Shown: positions 46,251-55,089 of the stretch, in pieces
How positions within the stretch are numbered: the stretch's first letter is position 1
Layout of the letters: every line of letters starts with the position of its first letter
Assembly (NCBI RefSeq): GCF_007997135.1
Contig: NZ_VORU01000001.1
Span: forward strand, 1-64,000
Length of the DNA: 64,000 nucleotides
Reading direction: 5' to 3'
Source: Aequorivita lipolytica
Lineage (GTDB): Bacteria; Bacteroidota; Bacteroidia; Flavobacteriales; Flavobacteriaceae
Program-made: the position numbers and the translations under genes
Notes under the pieces: generated by a model
Told to the model about the DNA's origin: nothing
Seen by the model: the letters and a program-made list of their open reading frames with translations, nothing else
Databases searched by the model: none

Positions 46251-48635
46251 TTACTCATTTTCATCATCGATTAAAATCTCAATGGCGGGTTTTTTCATCG
46301 TTTCTTTGTTTGCAATGCTTTTTTCCAAAGAAAGTAGGAGCGTGGGTAGCAACAATAAATTAGAAAGCATCGCGAAAAGTAACGTTATGGATACCAACGC
46401 ACCCAAAGCTACTGTTCCGCCAAAGCTGGAAATGGTAAACACTGAAAAGCCAAAGAAAAGTACAATGGAAGTATAAAACATACTCACCGCAGTTTCCCGC
46501 AAAGCAGCAAAAACAGATTTCTTTATTTTCCAGTTATTGGCTATCAACTCCTGCCTATATTTTGCGAGAAAGTGAATAGTATCGTCCACAGAAATTCCAA
46601 ACGCAATACTGAATACCAAAATAGTAGAAGGTTTTATGGGAACGCCCACAAAGCCCATAACGCCTGCAGTAATAATTAGCGGCAGCAAGTTCGGTATCAA
46701 TGAGATTACAATCATTTTAAAACTTCGGAACATCCACGCCATAAAAAGCGCAATCAAGAAAATGGCAAGCGATAATGAAAGTATCAAGTTGTTTACCAAA
46801 TAATGCGTCCCTTTTTGGAAAACCAAGGCTTTCCCCGTCACCGAAACATCATACCGCTCTGCCGGGAAAACTTTGGCAATTTCAGTGTTTAGGTCTTCTT
46901 CAATACGTTTAAACCTGTCAGGGTCCGTATCTTTCATAAAAGTAGTAATACGTGCAAACTGCCCAGTGCTGTCCACATAACTGTTCAGTAGGTTCGTGTT
47001 TGTATTGCTGCTCTTTGCGTAACTAAGTATAAAATTTTTCTCCTGGCTGTTGGGCAACTGATAATAGTCTGGATTGCCGTTATAATATGCCTGTTTAGAA
47101 TATTTCACCAGTTCTACTACCGAAAGTGGCTTCGCAAATTCAGGAATTTCTTTTATATGTTCCTGCAGTTCGTCAATTCGTTTTAAGGTTGGCAGGCTCA
47201 TAACGCCTTTTTTCTTCTTCGTATCCACCATTATTTCCAAAGGCATAATGCCTTCGTATTCCTTTTCAAAAAAGCGGATATCGTCAAAAAAGCCTGTATT
47301 CTTCGGCATATCTTCAATAAGGCTTCCAGAGATTTTAATATTGAAAATACCAATAATGCTAGTGCAAAGAAGAAGAATAGCCGCAATATAAATTGTAATG
47401 CGGCGCTCTTTCACCATACGCTCAATCCAGTTAACAAAGCCATTTATCCACGTTTTGTTCAAATGCTTTAGGTGTTTTGTTTTTGGCACCGGCATATAAC
47501 TGTAAGTAATGGGGATAATCAGCAAACTCAATAAAAAGATGGCCACAATATTTATGGAAGCCACAATACCAAATTCACTCAACAGCTCGCTCTTCACCAA
47601 AATAAAAGTAGCAAACCCCGAAGCCGTTGTTAAGTTGGTCATCAAAGTAGCATTACCCACTTTTGCAATTACACGCTGTAAAGATTTTGCCTGATTACCG
47701 TGCAGTTTTATTTCCTGTTGGTATTTATTGATTAGGAAAATACAATTCGGAATACCAATCACGATTATCAGCGGCGGAATTAAAGCCGTAAGCACCGTAA
47801 TTTCATAATGCATCAAGCCAAGAAATCCGAAGGCCCACATAACCCCGATAATAACCGTAAACATAGAAATAAACGTAGCGCGCCAAGAGCGGAAAAAGAA
47901 GAAAAATATAAGCGAAGTAACAAAAAGTGCCCCCCCAATAAACAGCCCTATCTCATCAATAATACTCTGCGAATTCAGCGTGCGTATATACGGCATCCCA
48001 GAGGTATAAACCGTTACGCCCGTATCTGCTTCAAATTTATCAATAAGCGGAATCAGGTCGTCAATCACAAAATCCTTCCGCGCCGGGGTGTTTACAATGT
48101 CTTTTTTAAGGTAAATAGCAGAGCGGATAGACTGCTTGTCCGGACTGTAAATAAGGCCGTCGTAAAAAGGCAGCTTGTTAAAAAGCTCGTCCTTATATGT
48201 TGCAAGGTTTGCATCCGTAAAAATTGAATCTTTTATAAAAGGCACCAGTTCAAAACCTGTGGTATCGGTTTTCTTTTCCAGCTTTTGCAGATTGCCTACG
48301 GAAAGCGTGAGTTCCACCTCGTTAAACTTGCTAATATCTTTAGAAAGCTGGTTCCAAGCCTTAAATTTTTCGGGTGTAAAGATGGTGGAATCCTTCACCC
48401 CCATAACGATCAGATTGCCCTCTTCGCCAAAATGTGAAAGAAATTGATCGTACTCAAGATTTACAGGGTGGTCATCTGGTAACAGATTGGCCTCGGTATA
48501 CGTAAAACGCATGTTCTTCCACTGAAGTGCGAGCAGCACGGTAATGACTGCAATAACTATTAAAATCCAGGTACGGTTCCGTAAAATAAAACGGGCCACC
48601 CAGCTCCAAAAACCGATGCTGAAAAGTTTGTTCAA
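46251..48635 (-). CDS. RND/MMPL-superfamily exporter
   Basis: The 794-residue membrane protein has two repeats of one helix, a large periplasmic loop and five helices (helices from about 22, 230-400, 425 and 630-770). The sterol-sensing-domain-like strings IPNCIFLINKYQ and AFGISVDDTIHFLAKYR carry the proton-relay aspartates. MMPL-type proteins export lipids or hopanoid-like molecules; the substrate here is unknown. The start appears to be a TTG at 48635, since no ATG is near and the first helix needs these residues. Confidence 0.88.
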   Translation of the reverse strand: MNKLFSIGFWSWVARFILRNRTWILIVIAVITVLLALQWKNMRFTYTEANLLPDDHPVNLEYDQFLSHFGEEGNLIVMGVKDSTIFTPEKFKAWNQLSKDISKFNEVELTLSVGNLQKLEKKTDTTGFELVPFIKDSIFTDANLATYKDELFNKLPFYDGLIYSPDKQSIRSAIYLKKDIVNTPARKDFVIDDLIPLIDKFEADTGVTVYTSGMPYIRTLNSQSIIDEIGLFIGGALFVTSLIFFFFFRSWRATFISMFTVIIGVMWAFGFLGLMHYEITVLTALIPPLIIVIGIPNCIFLINKYQQEIKLHGNQAKSLQRVIAKVGNATLMTNLTTASGFATFILVKSELLSEFGIVASINIVAIFLLSLLIIPITYSYMPVPKTKHLKHLNKTWINGFVNWIERMVKERRITIYIAAILLLCTSIIGIFNIKISGSLIEDMPKNTGFFDDIRFFEKEYEGIMPLEIMVDTKKKKGVMSLPTLKRIDELQEHIKEIPEFAKPLSVVELVKYSKQAYYNGNPDYYQLPNSQEKNFILSYAKSSNTNTNLLNSYVDSTGQFARITTFMKDTDPDRFKRIEEDLNTEIAKVFPAERYDVSVTGKALVFQKGTHYLVNNLILSLSLAIFLIALFMAWMFRSFKMIVISLIPNLLPLIITAGVMGFVGVPIKPSTILVFSIAFGISVDDTIHFLAKYRQELIANNWKIKKSVFAALRETAVSMFYTSIVLFFGFSVFTISSFGGTVALGALVSITLLFAMLSNLLLLPTLLLSLEKSIANKETMKKPAIEILIDDENE

Positions 48636-48842
48636 AGCAATTTTTTATAGACTAGGCAAAGGTAAGTATTTGCGATAAGTGGGGGATTTATTTTTGGGGG
48701 TATTTTGGAAGTAGTAGAAATGCAGTAAAAAATATATTTCACAATCTTTTTTTTGTAATTTTATGATTATAAAGAAGTTAAAATATTTTTACGTATTTGA
48801 TATATAATTGAACAAAAAGGAAAGGTCTTAAATTTATTGAAT

Positions 48843-49274
48843 ATGAAAACAGAATTAAACTTCGGAAATGTACTTCTAGCTTTATTCATTACTACAATTT
48901 CATTAATGGGATGTTCATCATTGAATACGCAAAAAACAGAATCCACTGAATTAAAAAGTTTTAAAATAGTTGTAGAAAAGACGCATAACGGTATTAAAAT
49001 GCAAAGTTATGACGGAAGTGCTTGGATTGATTTGTCATTTAATATTAATAAATATCAACCAATGCCGATTAATCAATATGGAATGACTGACTTGAACAAG
49101 ATTACTTCTACAAAAGATTCTCAATTGGCGGATTACTTATTTACCATAACAAAAACTGAAGACGGAATTGAGCTCAAGGGATTTAAAGGAACCTCTTGGA
49201 CTAGTTTAAGTTTTATGCTAACTGAAAATGGAAAACAGGCGATTGACCAATTTGGAATGACAACGCTGAACTAA
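48843..49274 (+). CDS. Small lipoprotein with two tandem repeats
   Basis: ATG 48843 gives 143 residues with a lipobox (LMGCSSLN). The mature part is two copies of one unit of about 45 residues: FKIVVEKTHNGIKMQSYDG...NQYGMTDLN and FTITKTEDGIELKGFKG...DQFGMTTLN. Shared positions include the K-T-x-x-GI core, G-x-x-W, LSF and Q-x-GM. The function is unknown. It stands alone between divergent and convergent neighbours, and the 207 bp upstream hold no other gene. Confidence 0.7.
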   Translation: MKTELNFGNVLLALFITTISLMGCSSLNTQKTESTELKSFKIVVEKTHNGIKMQSYDGSAWIDLSFNINKYQPMPINQYGMTDLNKITSTKDSQLADYLFTITKTEDGIELKGFKGTSWTSLSFMLTENGKQAIDQFGMTTLN

Positions 49275-49358
49275 ATTCTCCCAAACTAGTGCACGTTCCC
49301 GAGGTGTGCTCATCAACAACTCAAAAACTGAGAACAGATAACAGACAACTTAGAACCG

Positions 49359-50624
49359 TTACAACTGCAAATAAAAAGTAAACTTAAAAGAAATATTATC
49401 CGCAAAGTTTGGAAGATTGTAATAACCATAACGGTAAGCCCCGCTTAGTCCAAACCCGAAAATAATTTTATTGATCTCAAAACCGCTTTCATTATAGAGC
49501 TTATCCAAAGTATTAAAAGGAATCCCAAAATGCTGCTCAGTATTACTCATATCGCCCAAAGCGTGGCGCGTAATCAGTACCAGTTCTGGATTCCATTTTT
49601 CTGTGAGTTCAAACCTTCGTAAACTGTGCTTTACCTGCAGCGTAGTAAGCTTATCTGAAAAGAATTCACCAAAGTACATAGTCTCAAAACTCTGCACCCC
49701 AGCTACCGAAAACCGTTGTAAAACCTCATCTTTAGTAGGCTGATTGGGATAGGAGTGAAACAAGTGTGTAAGCGGCACATCGCCCGTAGCAAGCGAACCC
49801 TCCAATAGAATATTGGTAGAAGATAAGTCGGTGCGCTTTATATAGTAGTCCAACTTCAACCCAAATTTGGTGTAGTTGAAATCGCTACCAACTACATCTT
49901 TAAAACCTTGGGTTATTTGCGCGCTAATCTTCGGAAAACCGTCAAAATATTCTTTGGTGCCATCTTCATTGGTGAAAAAATTGGTCTTCGGGCTAATTCT
50001 GAAAGAAACCGTAGCTTCCGCCAATTGGTATTCTGTATAAGGTATGCCGTCATTTATGAAATAATAAGTTTCAATGTTTTCCACATTGCTGTGCTCAACC
50101 CGAAACTCCCCAAGTATTTTTGGTGTAAGCTCGCTAGCAATATTTGCATACCATTTTCTGTATTTATAGAATTGGGTAATATTCACAAGTCGTGGCTCAA
50201 AAATAGAATACACTCTTGCGTCTGTTAAATAATCAAAGGACCCTATTTCTTTTACATCATCTGCGTAATACACATTCACCCACGCTATTTTTTCTTTGTT
50301 CACAAGGGCGCCAGCACCTAGGCTAAATTTTGAAGTTTTATCCTTAAAACCGTAGGCGAAATAACCACCTAGCCTATAGTTTTCGAACAGCTTGTCGTTA
50401 GTAAATCCCCCAATGCCAAGTCGCAAACCTTCGTAATTGTTAAGCTTAATTAGGGTTTTTAGATCAATGTCAAAAAAACCAACGGGATAATAGCCTGAAG
50501 AAAGTGGGTGCTCTTTTTTATCGGCTATGCTAGAAATTGTATCCTTATCAGATTGTATTGCCGGCTCCTGCGCGGAAGCATAAATTGCAATACTGAAAAA
50601 AACAAGAAATAGGAGTTTTCGCAT
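49359..50624 (-). CDS. Outer-membrane barrel resembling the C-terminal part of DUF5686 proteins
   Basis: The 421-residue protein has a signal peptide (IYASAQ) and a beta-barrel that opens with NYEGLRLGIGGFTNDKLFENYRLGGYFAYGFKDK, much like the barrel half of DUF5686/carboxypeptidase-like proteins of Bacteroidota. The N-terminal beta-sandwich found in those larger proteins is missing. It ends in the barrel-like FTFYLQL. No function is known. It stands between a convergent lipoprotein gene and frr. Confidence 0.65.
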   Translation of the reverse strand: MRKLLFLVFFSIAIYASAQEPAIQSDKDTISSIADKKEHPLSSGYYPVGFFDIDLKTLIKLNNYEGLRLGIGGFTNDKLFENYRLGGYFAYGFKDKTSKFSLGAGALVNKEKIAWVNVYYADDVKEIGSFDYLTDARVYSIFEPRLVNITQFYKYRKWYANIASELTPKILGEFRVEHSNVENIETYYFINDGIPYTEYQLAEATVSFRISPKTNFFTNEDGTKEYFDGFPKISAQITQGFKDVVGSDFNYTKFGLKLDYYIKRTDLSSTNILLEGSLATGDVPLTHLFHSYPNQPTKDEVLQRFSVAGVQSFETMYFGEFFSDKLTTLQVKHSLRRFELTEKWNPELVLITRHALGDMSNTEQHFGIPFNTLDKLYNESGFEINKIIFGFGLSGAYRYGYYNLPNFADNISFKFTFYLQL

Positions 50625-50711
50625 TCGGGAGCGTTAATTTTTAGCCGTTTAAAAGTAAAAAGAAAGCGGCTATAAGGCCGCTCTATTGTATTTAGTTTAA
50701 CGAAATCTGTA

Positions 50712-51266
50712 TTACACAGTCATTATTTCTTTTTCTTTTTTAGCCAATATCTCATCAATTTTCTTGATGTGCGAATCGGTCATTTCTTGAACATCATCTT
50801 CAAGACTTTTCTTTAAATCTTCAGATATTTCCAGACCTTTTATCTCGTTGTTCGCATTTTTACGGTCGTTGCGAACTCCAATTTTTGCCTCTTCAGCAGC
50901 GGCTTTGGCCTGTTTTGCCAAATCTTTTCTTCGCTCTTCAGTTAAAGGTGGAACGCTAATGATAACGCTTTCACCATTATTCATTGGGTTAAAACCAATA
51001 TTTGCAAGATGGATTCCACGTTCTATCACAGGAATCATTCCTTTTTCCCAAGGCTGAATGCTAATTGTCATACCGTCGGGTGTACTTACATTAGCAACTT
51101 GGCTCAATGGAGTTTGGCTTCCGTAATAATCAACCATTACACTGCCAACCATTGAGGGAGTTGCTTTTCCAGCACGAATGTTTACCAATTCTTTTTCAAG
51201 ATGCCTTAGGGCATTATCCATGGCTTCTTTTGCGCCATCAATTATAAAGTCTATTTCGTCTTCCAT
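50712..51266 (-). CDS. frr: Ribosome recycling factor
   Basis: RRF splits post-termination ribosomes with EF-G. From ATG 51266 it has 184 residues, the normal length (a TTG three codons upstream opens the frame). Family strings: LVNIRAGKATPSMV, YYGSQTPLSQVANV, PPLTEERRKDLAKQAK. It is downstream of pyrH on the same strand, the usual bacterial order, although tsf and rpsB are about 7 kb away here. Confidence 0.95.
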   Translation of the reverse strand: MEDEIDFIIDGAKEAMDNALRHLEKELVNIRAGKATPSMVGSVMVDYYGSQTPLSQVANVSTPDGMTISIQPWEKGMIPVIERGIHLANIGFNPMNNGESVIISVPPLTEERRKDLAKQAKAAAEEAKIGVRNDRKNANNEIKGLEISEDLKKSLEDDVQEMTDSHIKKIDEILAKKEKEIMTV

Positions 51267-51291
51267 AAGATTCAAAGTTCAACCCTTCGTC

Positions 51292-51305
51292 CCGATAATT
51301 ATCGG
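51292..51305. repeat. Perfect 14-bp palindrome between pyrH and frr
   Basis: CCGATAATTATCGG lies 26 bp upstream of the frr start. It belongs to a type of short palindrome often seen between flavobacterial genes. Confidence 0.6.
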
Positions 51306-51337
51306 AAGCGCTCAGGGGGACAGGTTTATATTTTTTT

Positions 51338-51385
51338 GCCACGAATTCACAGATAAAATTATTTAAATATTCGTGAATTTGTGGC
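51338..51385. repeat. Inverted repeat between pyrH and frr
   Basis: GCCACGAATTCAC and GTGAATTTGTGGC form a 13-bp imperfect stem over 48 bp, 9 bp past the pyrH stop. It may act as a terminator or a dispersed repeat. Confidence 0.65.
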
Positions 51386-51393
51386 TATTTTAT

Positions 51394-52101
51394 TTACAAA
51401 TTTACTTTCGTTCCAATCTTTTCACCGGAAACCACTTTCAAAAGATTTCCTTTTGTATTCATATCGAAAACAATGATTGGCAATTCGTTTTCCTGACTTA
51501 AGGTGAAAGCTGTTGTATCCATTACTTTCAGGCCTTTCTGCAATACATCTTCAAAACTGATAAAATCAAATTTTGTTGCTTTCTTGTCTTTTTCAGGATC
51601 GCTGGTATAAATTCCATCTACACGGGTTCCTTTCAAAATAACATCGGCGCTTATTTCAATAGCCCTTAAAACAGCAGCAGAATCTGTTGTAAAATAAGGA
51701 TTTCCAGTTCCACCACCAAAAATAACCACGCGACCCTTTTCCAGATGGCGAATTGCTTTTCTGCGAATAAATGGTTCGGCAACTTCATTTATATTAATAG
51801 CACTTTGCAAGCGTGTTGCAACGTCTTCATTTTCCAGAGCACTCTGCAGGGCCAACCCGTTTATCACCGTTGCAAGCATACCCATATGGTCTCCCTGAAC
51901 GCGATCCATACCGCTACTGGCGCCAGATAGACCTCTAAATATATTTCCGCCGCCAATAACGATGGCCACTTCTACGCCTTTTTCGGTAATCTGTTTTATT
52001 TCTTGGGCGTATTCTTTCAGCCGAACAGGATCTATTCCATATTGCTGTTCGCCCATCAAGGCTTCGCCGGAAAGTTTTAAAAGAATTCTTTTGTAATGCA
52101 T
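51394..52101 (-). CDS. pyrH: UMP kinase
   Basis: This bacterial hexameric UMP kinase makes UDP. The 235-residue length and the motifs [36 protein letters not shown] and [14 protein letters not shown] are diagnostic. It is the first gene of the pyrH-frr pair. A TATTTTTG box (complement of 52119-52126) may be its promoter -7 element. Confidence 0.95.
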   Translation of the reverse strand: MHYKRILLKLSGEALMGEQQYGIDPVRLKEYAQEIKQITEKGVEVAIVIGGGNIFRGLSGASSGMDRVQGDHMGMLATVINGLALQSALENEDVATRLQSAININEVAEPFIRRKAIRHLEKGRVVIFGGGTGNPYFTTDSAAVLRAIEISADVILKGTRVDGIYTSDPEKDKKATKFDFISFEDVLQKGLKVMDTTAFTLSQENELPIIVFDMNTKGNLLKVVSGEKIGTKVNL

Positions 52102-52281
52102 AGCGGATTTTTACAGCGCAAAAATAAAGAAAATTATTGATGCGGTGGAAGGAATTGAAAAAGTAGTTGTTGAAAAGAAAGATCTATTAAGTAGGAAAAA
52201 AAATCGTTTTTTTTTGATGACGTTTTCCGATTGGCTCCGATGTAGTAGTATAAAACTAATTAATCCTTAAAATTTCACATT

Positions 52282-53676
52282 ATGAGAACGACATTATTTT
52301 ATTTGCTTTTTGGAATTTCGACCGTGATGATTTCCCAAAATAATGGAAGACTAATTCCTCCAAACAATCCTATTTTTCAACCCGCCAATATTGAGAAAAC
52401 GGAGTGTATCACTGATTTACAACGGAAGGAAGTGCGGCAGCAAATTGCTTTAAACAAGCAAGCTATACTAGAGAAGAATCCAACTGCTTTTCAGCGAAAG
52501 GGTAGTTCGCCATTGTTCATCGCGCCCTTACGTGCCAAAGCTGGCTTTAATGATTATGGATATTATATAATCAACAATCAAGTGGATCAAGATTTAACGC
52601 CCAATGGAAATTTATTAGATTATGAATGTGGCGAACGCACCTATGATTGGACAAGCGGTAATCACGAAGGCACAGACTACGTGCTTTGGCCTTACCCTTG
52701 GAAGCGGATGCAAGAAGAAATTATGGAAATAATTGCTGCCGCTCCTGGAACAATTATAGATAAACGCGACGGTCATTTCGACTTGAATTGCCAAAACAAT
52801 GGCAACCCGCTGTGGAACGGTATCATTATAGAGCATGCAGATGGCTCGCAAGCTTGGTATTGGCATTTTAAAGACGACGCCATTACTTCAAAGAATATAG
52901 GCGATAGCGTTGCCGAAGGTGAATACTTGGGCGCTGCGGGAAGCTCTGGCAGTAGCACTATTCCGCATTTGCATTTTGAGGTTTATGATGCGGGCAACAA
53001 TTTGATAGATCCCTATGAGGGTGCTTGTAACAGTATGAACGCTGATAGTTGGTTTGTTAATCAGCCCGAATATTATATTCCTACCATCAATCGGCTTTCA
53101 ACCCATAGTTCCGCAAATTTTGATACAGATTGTGGGGTAGTGGAAAATAGCTATGAAGAACTAAATTTTGAACCGGGCGAAACTGTTTATTTTCGCATTT
53201 TTTTCCGAGATATTCAAACCGGTAGCAATACACATATTGTTGTTAGAAGACCAGATAACTCAATTTTATATGATTATGTTTTTACATCGCCGTGGCCCGT
53301 ATATACTGGAGCTTCTGCAATGTGGGAGTTTCCCGTTGATGGCGCGTGGCCAGATGGCGTTTATACAATTAACGCAGAATTTGAGGGGAATAACTACGAA
53401 ACAATTTTTGGCGTGAATACTAACTTGGGAGTAGAAGATTTGAAAGCTACAGAAATTTCAGCATATCCAAATCCTACTTCAAATATTATTTACATTGAAG
53501 CAAATTCAACGCTTGAAAAAGTTGAGTTATTTGATCTTTTGGGAAGAAAGGTTTTAGAAATTTCGCCCTTAGCTAAAAAGACTGAAGTTAATATGGGAAA
53601 TCTAACGGCGGGAGTATATGTAGCTGTTATGTTTTCCGAAGGGAAAAAGACCGTCAAGAAAATTGTAAAAGAATAA
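52282..53676 (+). CDS. Secreted M23-family metallopeptidase with T9SS sorting domain
   Basis: The 464-residue protein has a signal peptide (STVMISQN), a LytM/M23 zinc peptidase domain (HEGTD with His128 and Asp132; PHLHFEVYD with His229 and His231), a beta-rich middle domain and a T9SS sorting domain (ISAYPNPTSNIIYIEANS ... LTAGVYVAVMFSEGKKTVKKIV). It should be exported by the type IX system and may cut peptidoglycan cross-links or glycine-rich proteins. The 3' end of a lost paralogue survives at 54592-54702. Confidence 0.9.
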   Translation: MRTTLFYLLFGISTVMISQNNGRLIPPNNPIFQPANIEKTECITDLQRKEVRQQIALNKQAILEKNPTAFQRKGSSPLFIAPLRAKAGFNDYGYYIINNQVDQDLTPNGNLLDYECGERTYDWTSGNHEGTDYVLWPYPWKRMQEEIMEIIAAAPGTIIDKRDGHFDLNCQNNGNPLWNGIIIEHADGSQAWYWHFKDDAITSKNIGDSVAEGEYLGAAGSSGSSTIPHLHFEVYDAGNNLIDPYEGACNSMNADSWFVNQPEYYIPTINRLSTHSSANFDTDCGVVENSYEELNFEPGETVYFRIFFRDIQTGSNTHIVVRRPDNSILYDYVFTSPWPVYTGASAMWEFPVDGAWPDGVYTINAEFEGNNYETIFGVNTNLGVEDLKATEISAYPNPTSNIIYIEANSTLEKVELFDLLGRKVLEISPLAKKTEVNMGNLTAGVYVAVMFSEGKKTVKKIVKE

Positions 53677-53701
53677 TGACTTAATGTTCTGCAATAAATT
53701 A

Positions 53702-53729
53702 GTAGGCGCGCGATTAATCGCGCGCCTAC
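53702..53729. repeat. Perfect 28-bp palindrome
   Basis: Each arm is GTAGGCGCGCGATT and the full 28 bases are their own reverse complement. It is G/C rich in an AT-rich region, 25 bp after the M23 stop. It may be a small mobile palindrome or serve as a terminator. Confidence 0.8.
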
Positions 53730-53767
53730 GTTTTTGCCAATCTTCTACGCTTTTAATTATTCCTCAT

Positions 53768-53800
53768 AAAAAAAGAGGCTGAAATTAATCAGCCTCTTTT
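53768..53800 (-). terminator. Terminator next to the truncated tsf copy
   Basis: AGAGGCTGA and TCAGCCTCT form the stem. The same terminator, with its surroundings, stands after the intact tsf at 58731-58766, so it was copied together with tsf. Confidence 0.85.
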
Positions 53801-53820
53801 GGTATAATATGTTAAAAAGC

Positions 53821-54591
53821 TTATGCCAAAGAAACTCTTCTAAAGCCAACAACTTCAACATCGCCATAAGTTTTTACATAATCTGCAACGTTCTTTTTGT
53901 CGTCCTTAATAAAATTTTGGTCAAGCAACGCTTTTTCGTGATCCATTGTAGTGTTATCACTAATGAAACGCTCAATTTTTCCTGGAAGAATTTTGTCCCA
54001 GATTTGTTCTGGCTTGCCTTCAGCTTTCAACTCGGCTTTAGCATCAGCTTCTGCCTGTGCCAAAATTTCTGGAGTTAATTGCGCTCTAGAAATATATTTT
54101 GGTACGTTTTTAAGCGTTTTGCCCAAACGGCCCAATTCAATATTATCTTTTTCGATAACCGCAATTCTCGCTTCAGTTTCTGAGGCTACAAATTCTGGAT
54201 CAAAATCTTTATAAGAAAGTGTAGTAGCGCCCATAGAAGCAACTTGCATTGAAACATCTTTTGTTAATTCGTCAGCATTATCAACTGCTTTTGAAAGACC
54301 AGTTAAAGCAGCAATTTTATTAACGTGTACATAAGAACCTACATATGGGGCTTCTAAAATTTCGAAACCACCAATTTCTATTTTCTCGCCAATTACACCA
54401 GTTTGCTCAGTTAATTTCTCAGCAACGGTCATTCCACCAAAATCTGCAGCCAAAAACTCCTCTTTAGAAGATGTGTTCAAGGTAACTTCGGCCATTTTAT
54501 TTGCCATTTCAACGTATGAGTCGTTTTTAGCAACAAAATCAGTTTCGCAATTCAATGAAATAGCAACTCCTTTTGTGTTGTCGCTGTTCAC
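53821..54591 (-). pseudogene. 5'-truncated copy of tsf (EF-Ts)
   Basis: The 255 or so residues match residues 67-321 of the intact EF-Ts at 58787 with only about 18 differences, most of them conservative. The first 65 residues, including the UBA-like EF-Tu-contact domain (LRQATGAGMMDCKKAL), are gone. The match stops exactly at 54591, where the sequence changes to a piece of another gene. The frame is still free of stops and could start at a GTG (54591), but no promoter is evident. A working EF-Ts is unlikely without the N-terminal domain. Confidence 0.88.
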
Positions 54592-54702
54592 CTATAGCTG
54601 AAAAGACCGAGCTAAATATGGAAGGTCTTACTGCAGGAATGTATGTGGCAGTTATTACATCCGAAGGGAAAAGGGTTATAAAGAGAATGGTGAAGGAATA
54701 GC
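54592..54702 (+). pseudogene. 3' remnant of a lost M23-type T9SS cargo gene
   Basis: Read on the plus strand the frame gives EKTELNMEGLTAGMYVAVI, SEGKRVIKRMVKE and a TAG stop. This aligns with the end of the M23 peptidase at 52282 (KKTEVNMGNLTAGVYVAVM, SEGKKTVKKIVKE). Only the last 35 or so codons remain. It abuts the truncated tsf copy base to base, so the two form a deletion junction. Confidence 0.85.
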
Positions 54703-54762
54703 TAAGTCCTCCACTTTAGGTTAGCTTAACTGCAATCGAGAATTTAATTTTTAGATTATATT

Positions 54763-54799
54763 AAAACCCTTTGGGAAGTTATTTTCCAAGGGGTTTTTG
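54763..54799 (+). terminator. Terminator after the M23 remnant
   Basis: ACCCTTTGGGAA and TTCCAAGGGGT pair over about 11 bp and are followed by a T run. It is probably the old terminator of the lost gene. Confidence 0.65.
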
Positions 54800-54827
54800 T
54801 TTTGTAGGAAAAACACTTCAATAAAAA

Positions 54828-54868
54828 AGGGGGAAATCCCCCTACAAAAACAGGGAAAACCCTGTTTT
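54828..54868. repeat. Two hairpins upstream of the M43 gene
   Basis: AGGGGG-AAAT-CCCCCT (54828-54843) and AAAACAGGG-AAAA-CCCTGTTTT (54847-54868) stand side by side, 58 bp before the ATG at 54926. An A-rich tract follows. Confidence 0.7.
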
Positions 54869-54933
54869 ATATTAAAAAAAATTAGCATAGTTTTAACAAA
54901 TCAACTAACTTTAATTGACCAAAGTATGAAAAC

Positions 54934-55054
54934 ACACGCCCACACGCCCACACGCCCACACGCCCACACGCCCACACGCCCACGCGCCCACGCGCCCACG
55001 CGCCCACGCCCACGCCCACACGCCCACGCCCACACGCCCACACGCCCACACGCC
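54934..55054 (+). repeat. 8-nt tandem repeat in a signal-peptide coding region
   Basis: About 16 units run head to tail: six ACACGCCC, three ACGCGCCC, then a mix of ACGCCC (6 nt, three times) and ACACGCCC, ending in a partial unit. It begins 8 bp after the ATG at 54926 and ends 35 bp before 55090. A unit of 8 nt shifts the reading frame when gained or lost. Confidence 0.95.
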
Positions 55055-55089
55055 ATAAAGATTATGCATTTCTTTTATTCTTAATCCTT

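Noticed and set aside
54934-55054. CRISPR array
   Set aside because: Units are 6-8 nt without spacers, and no cas genes are present.
54926-55084. The frame of His-Thr-Pro-Arg repeats as a real repeat protein
   Set aside because: Its content only reflects the 8-nt DNA repeat, and the downstream signal-peptide frame gives a better explanation.
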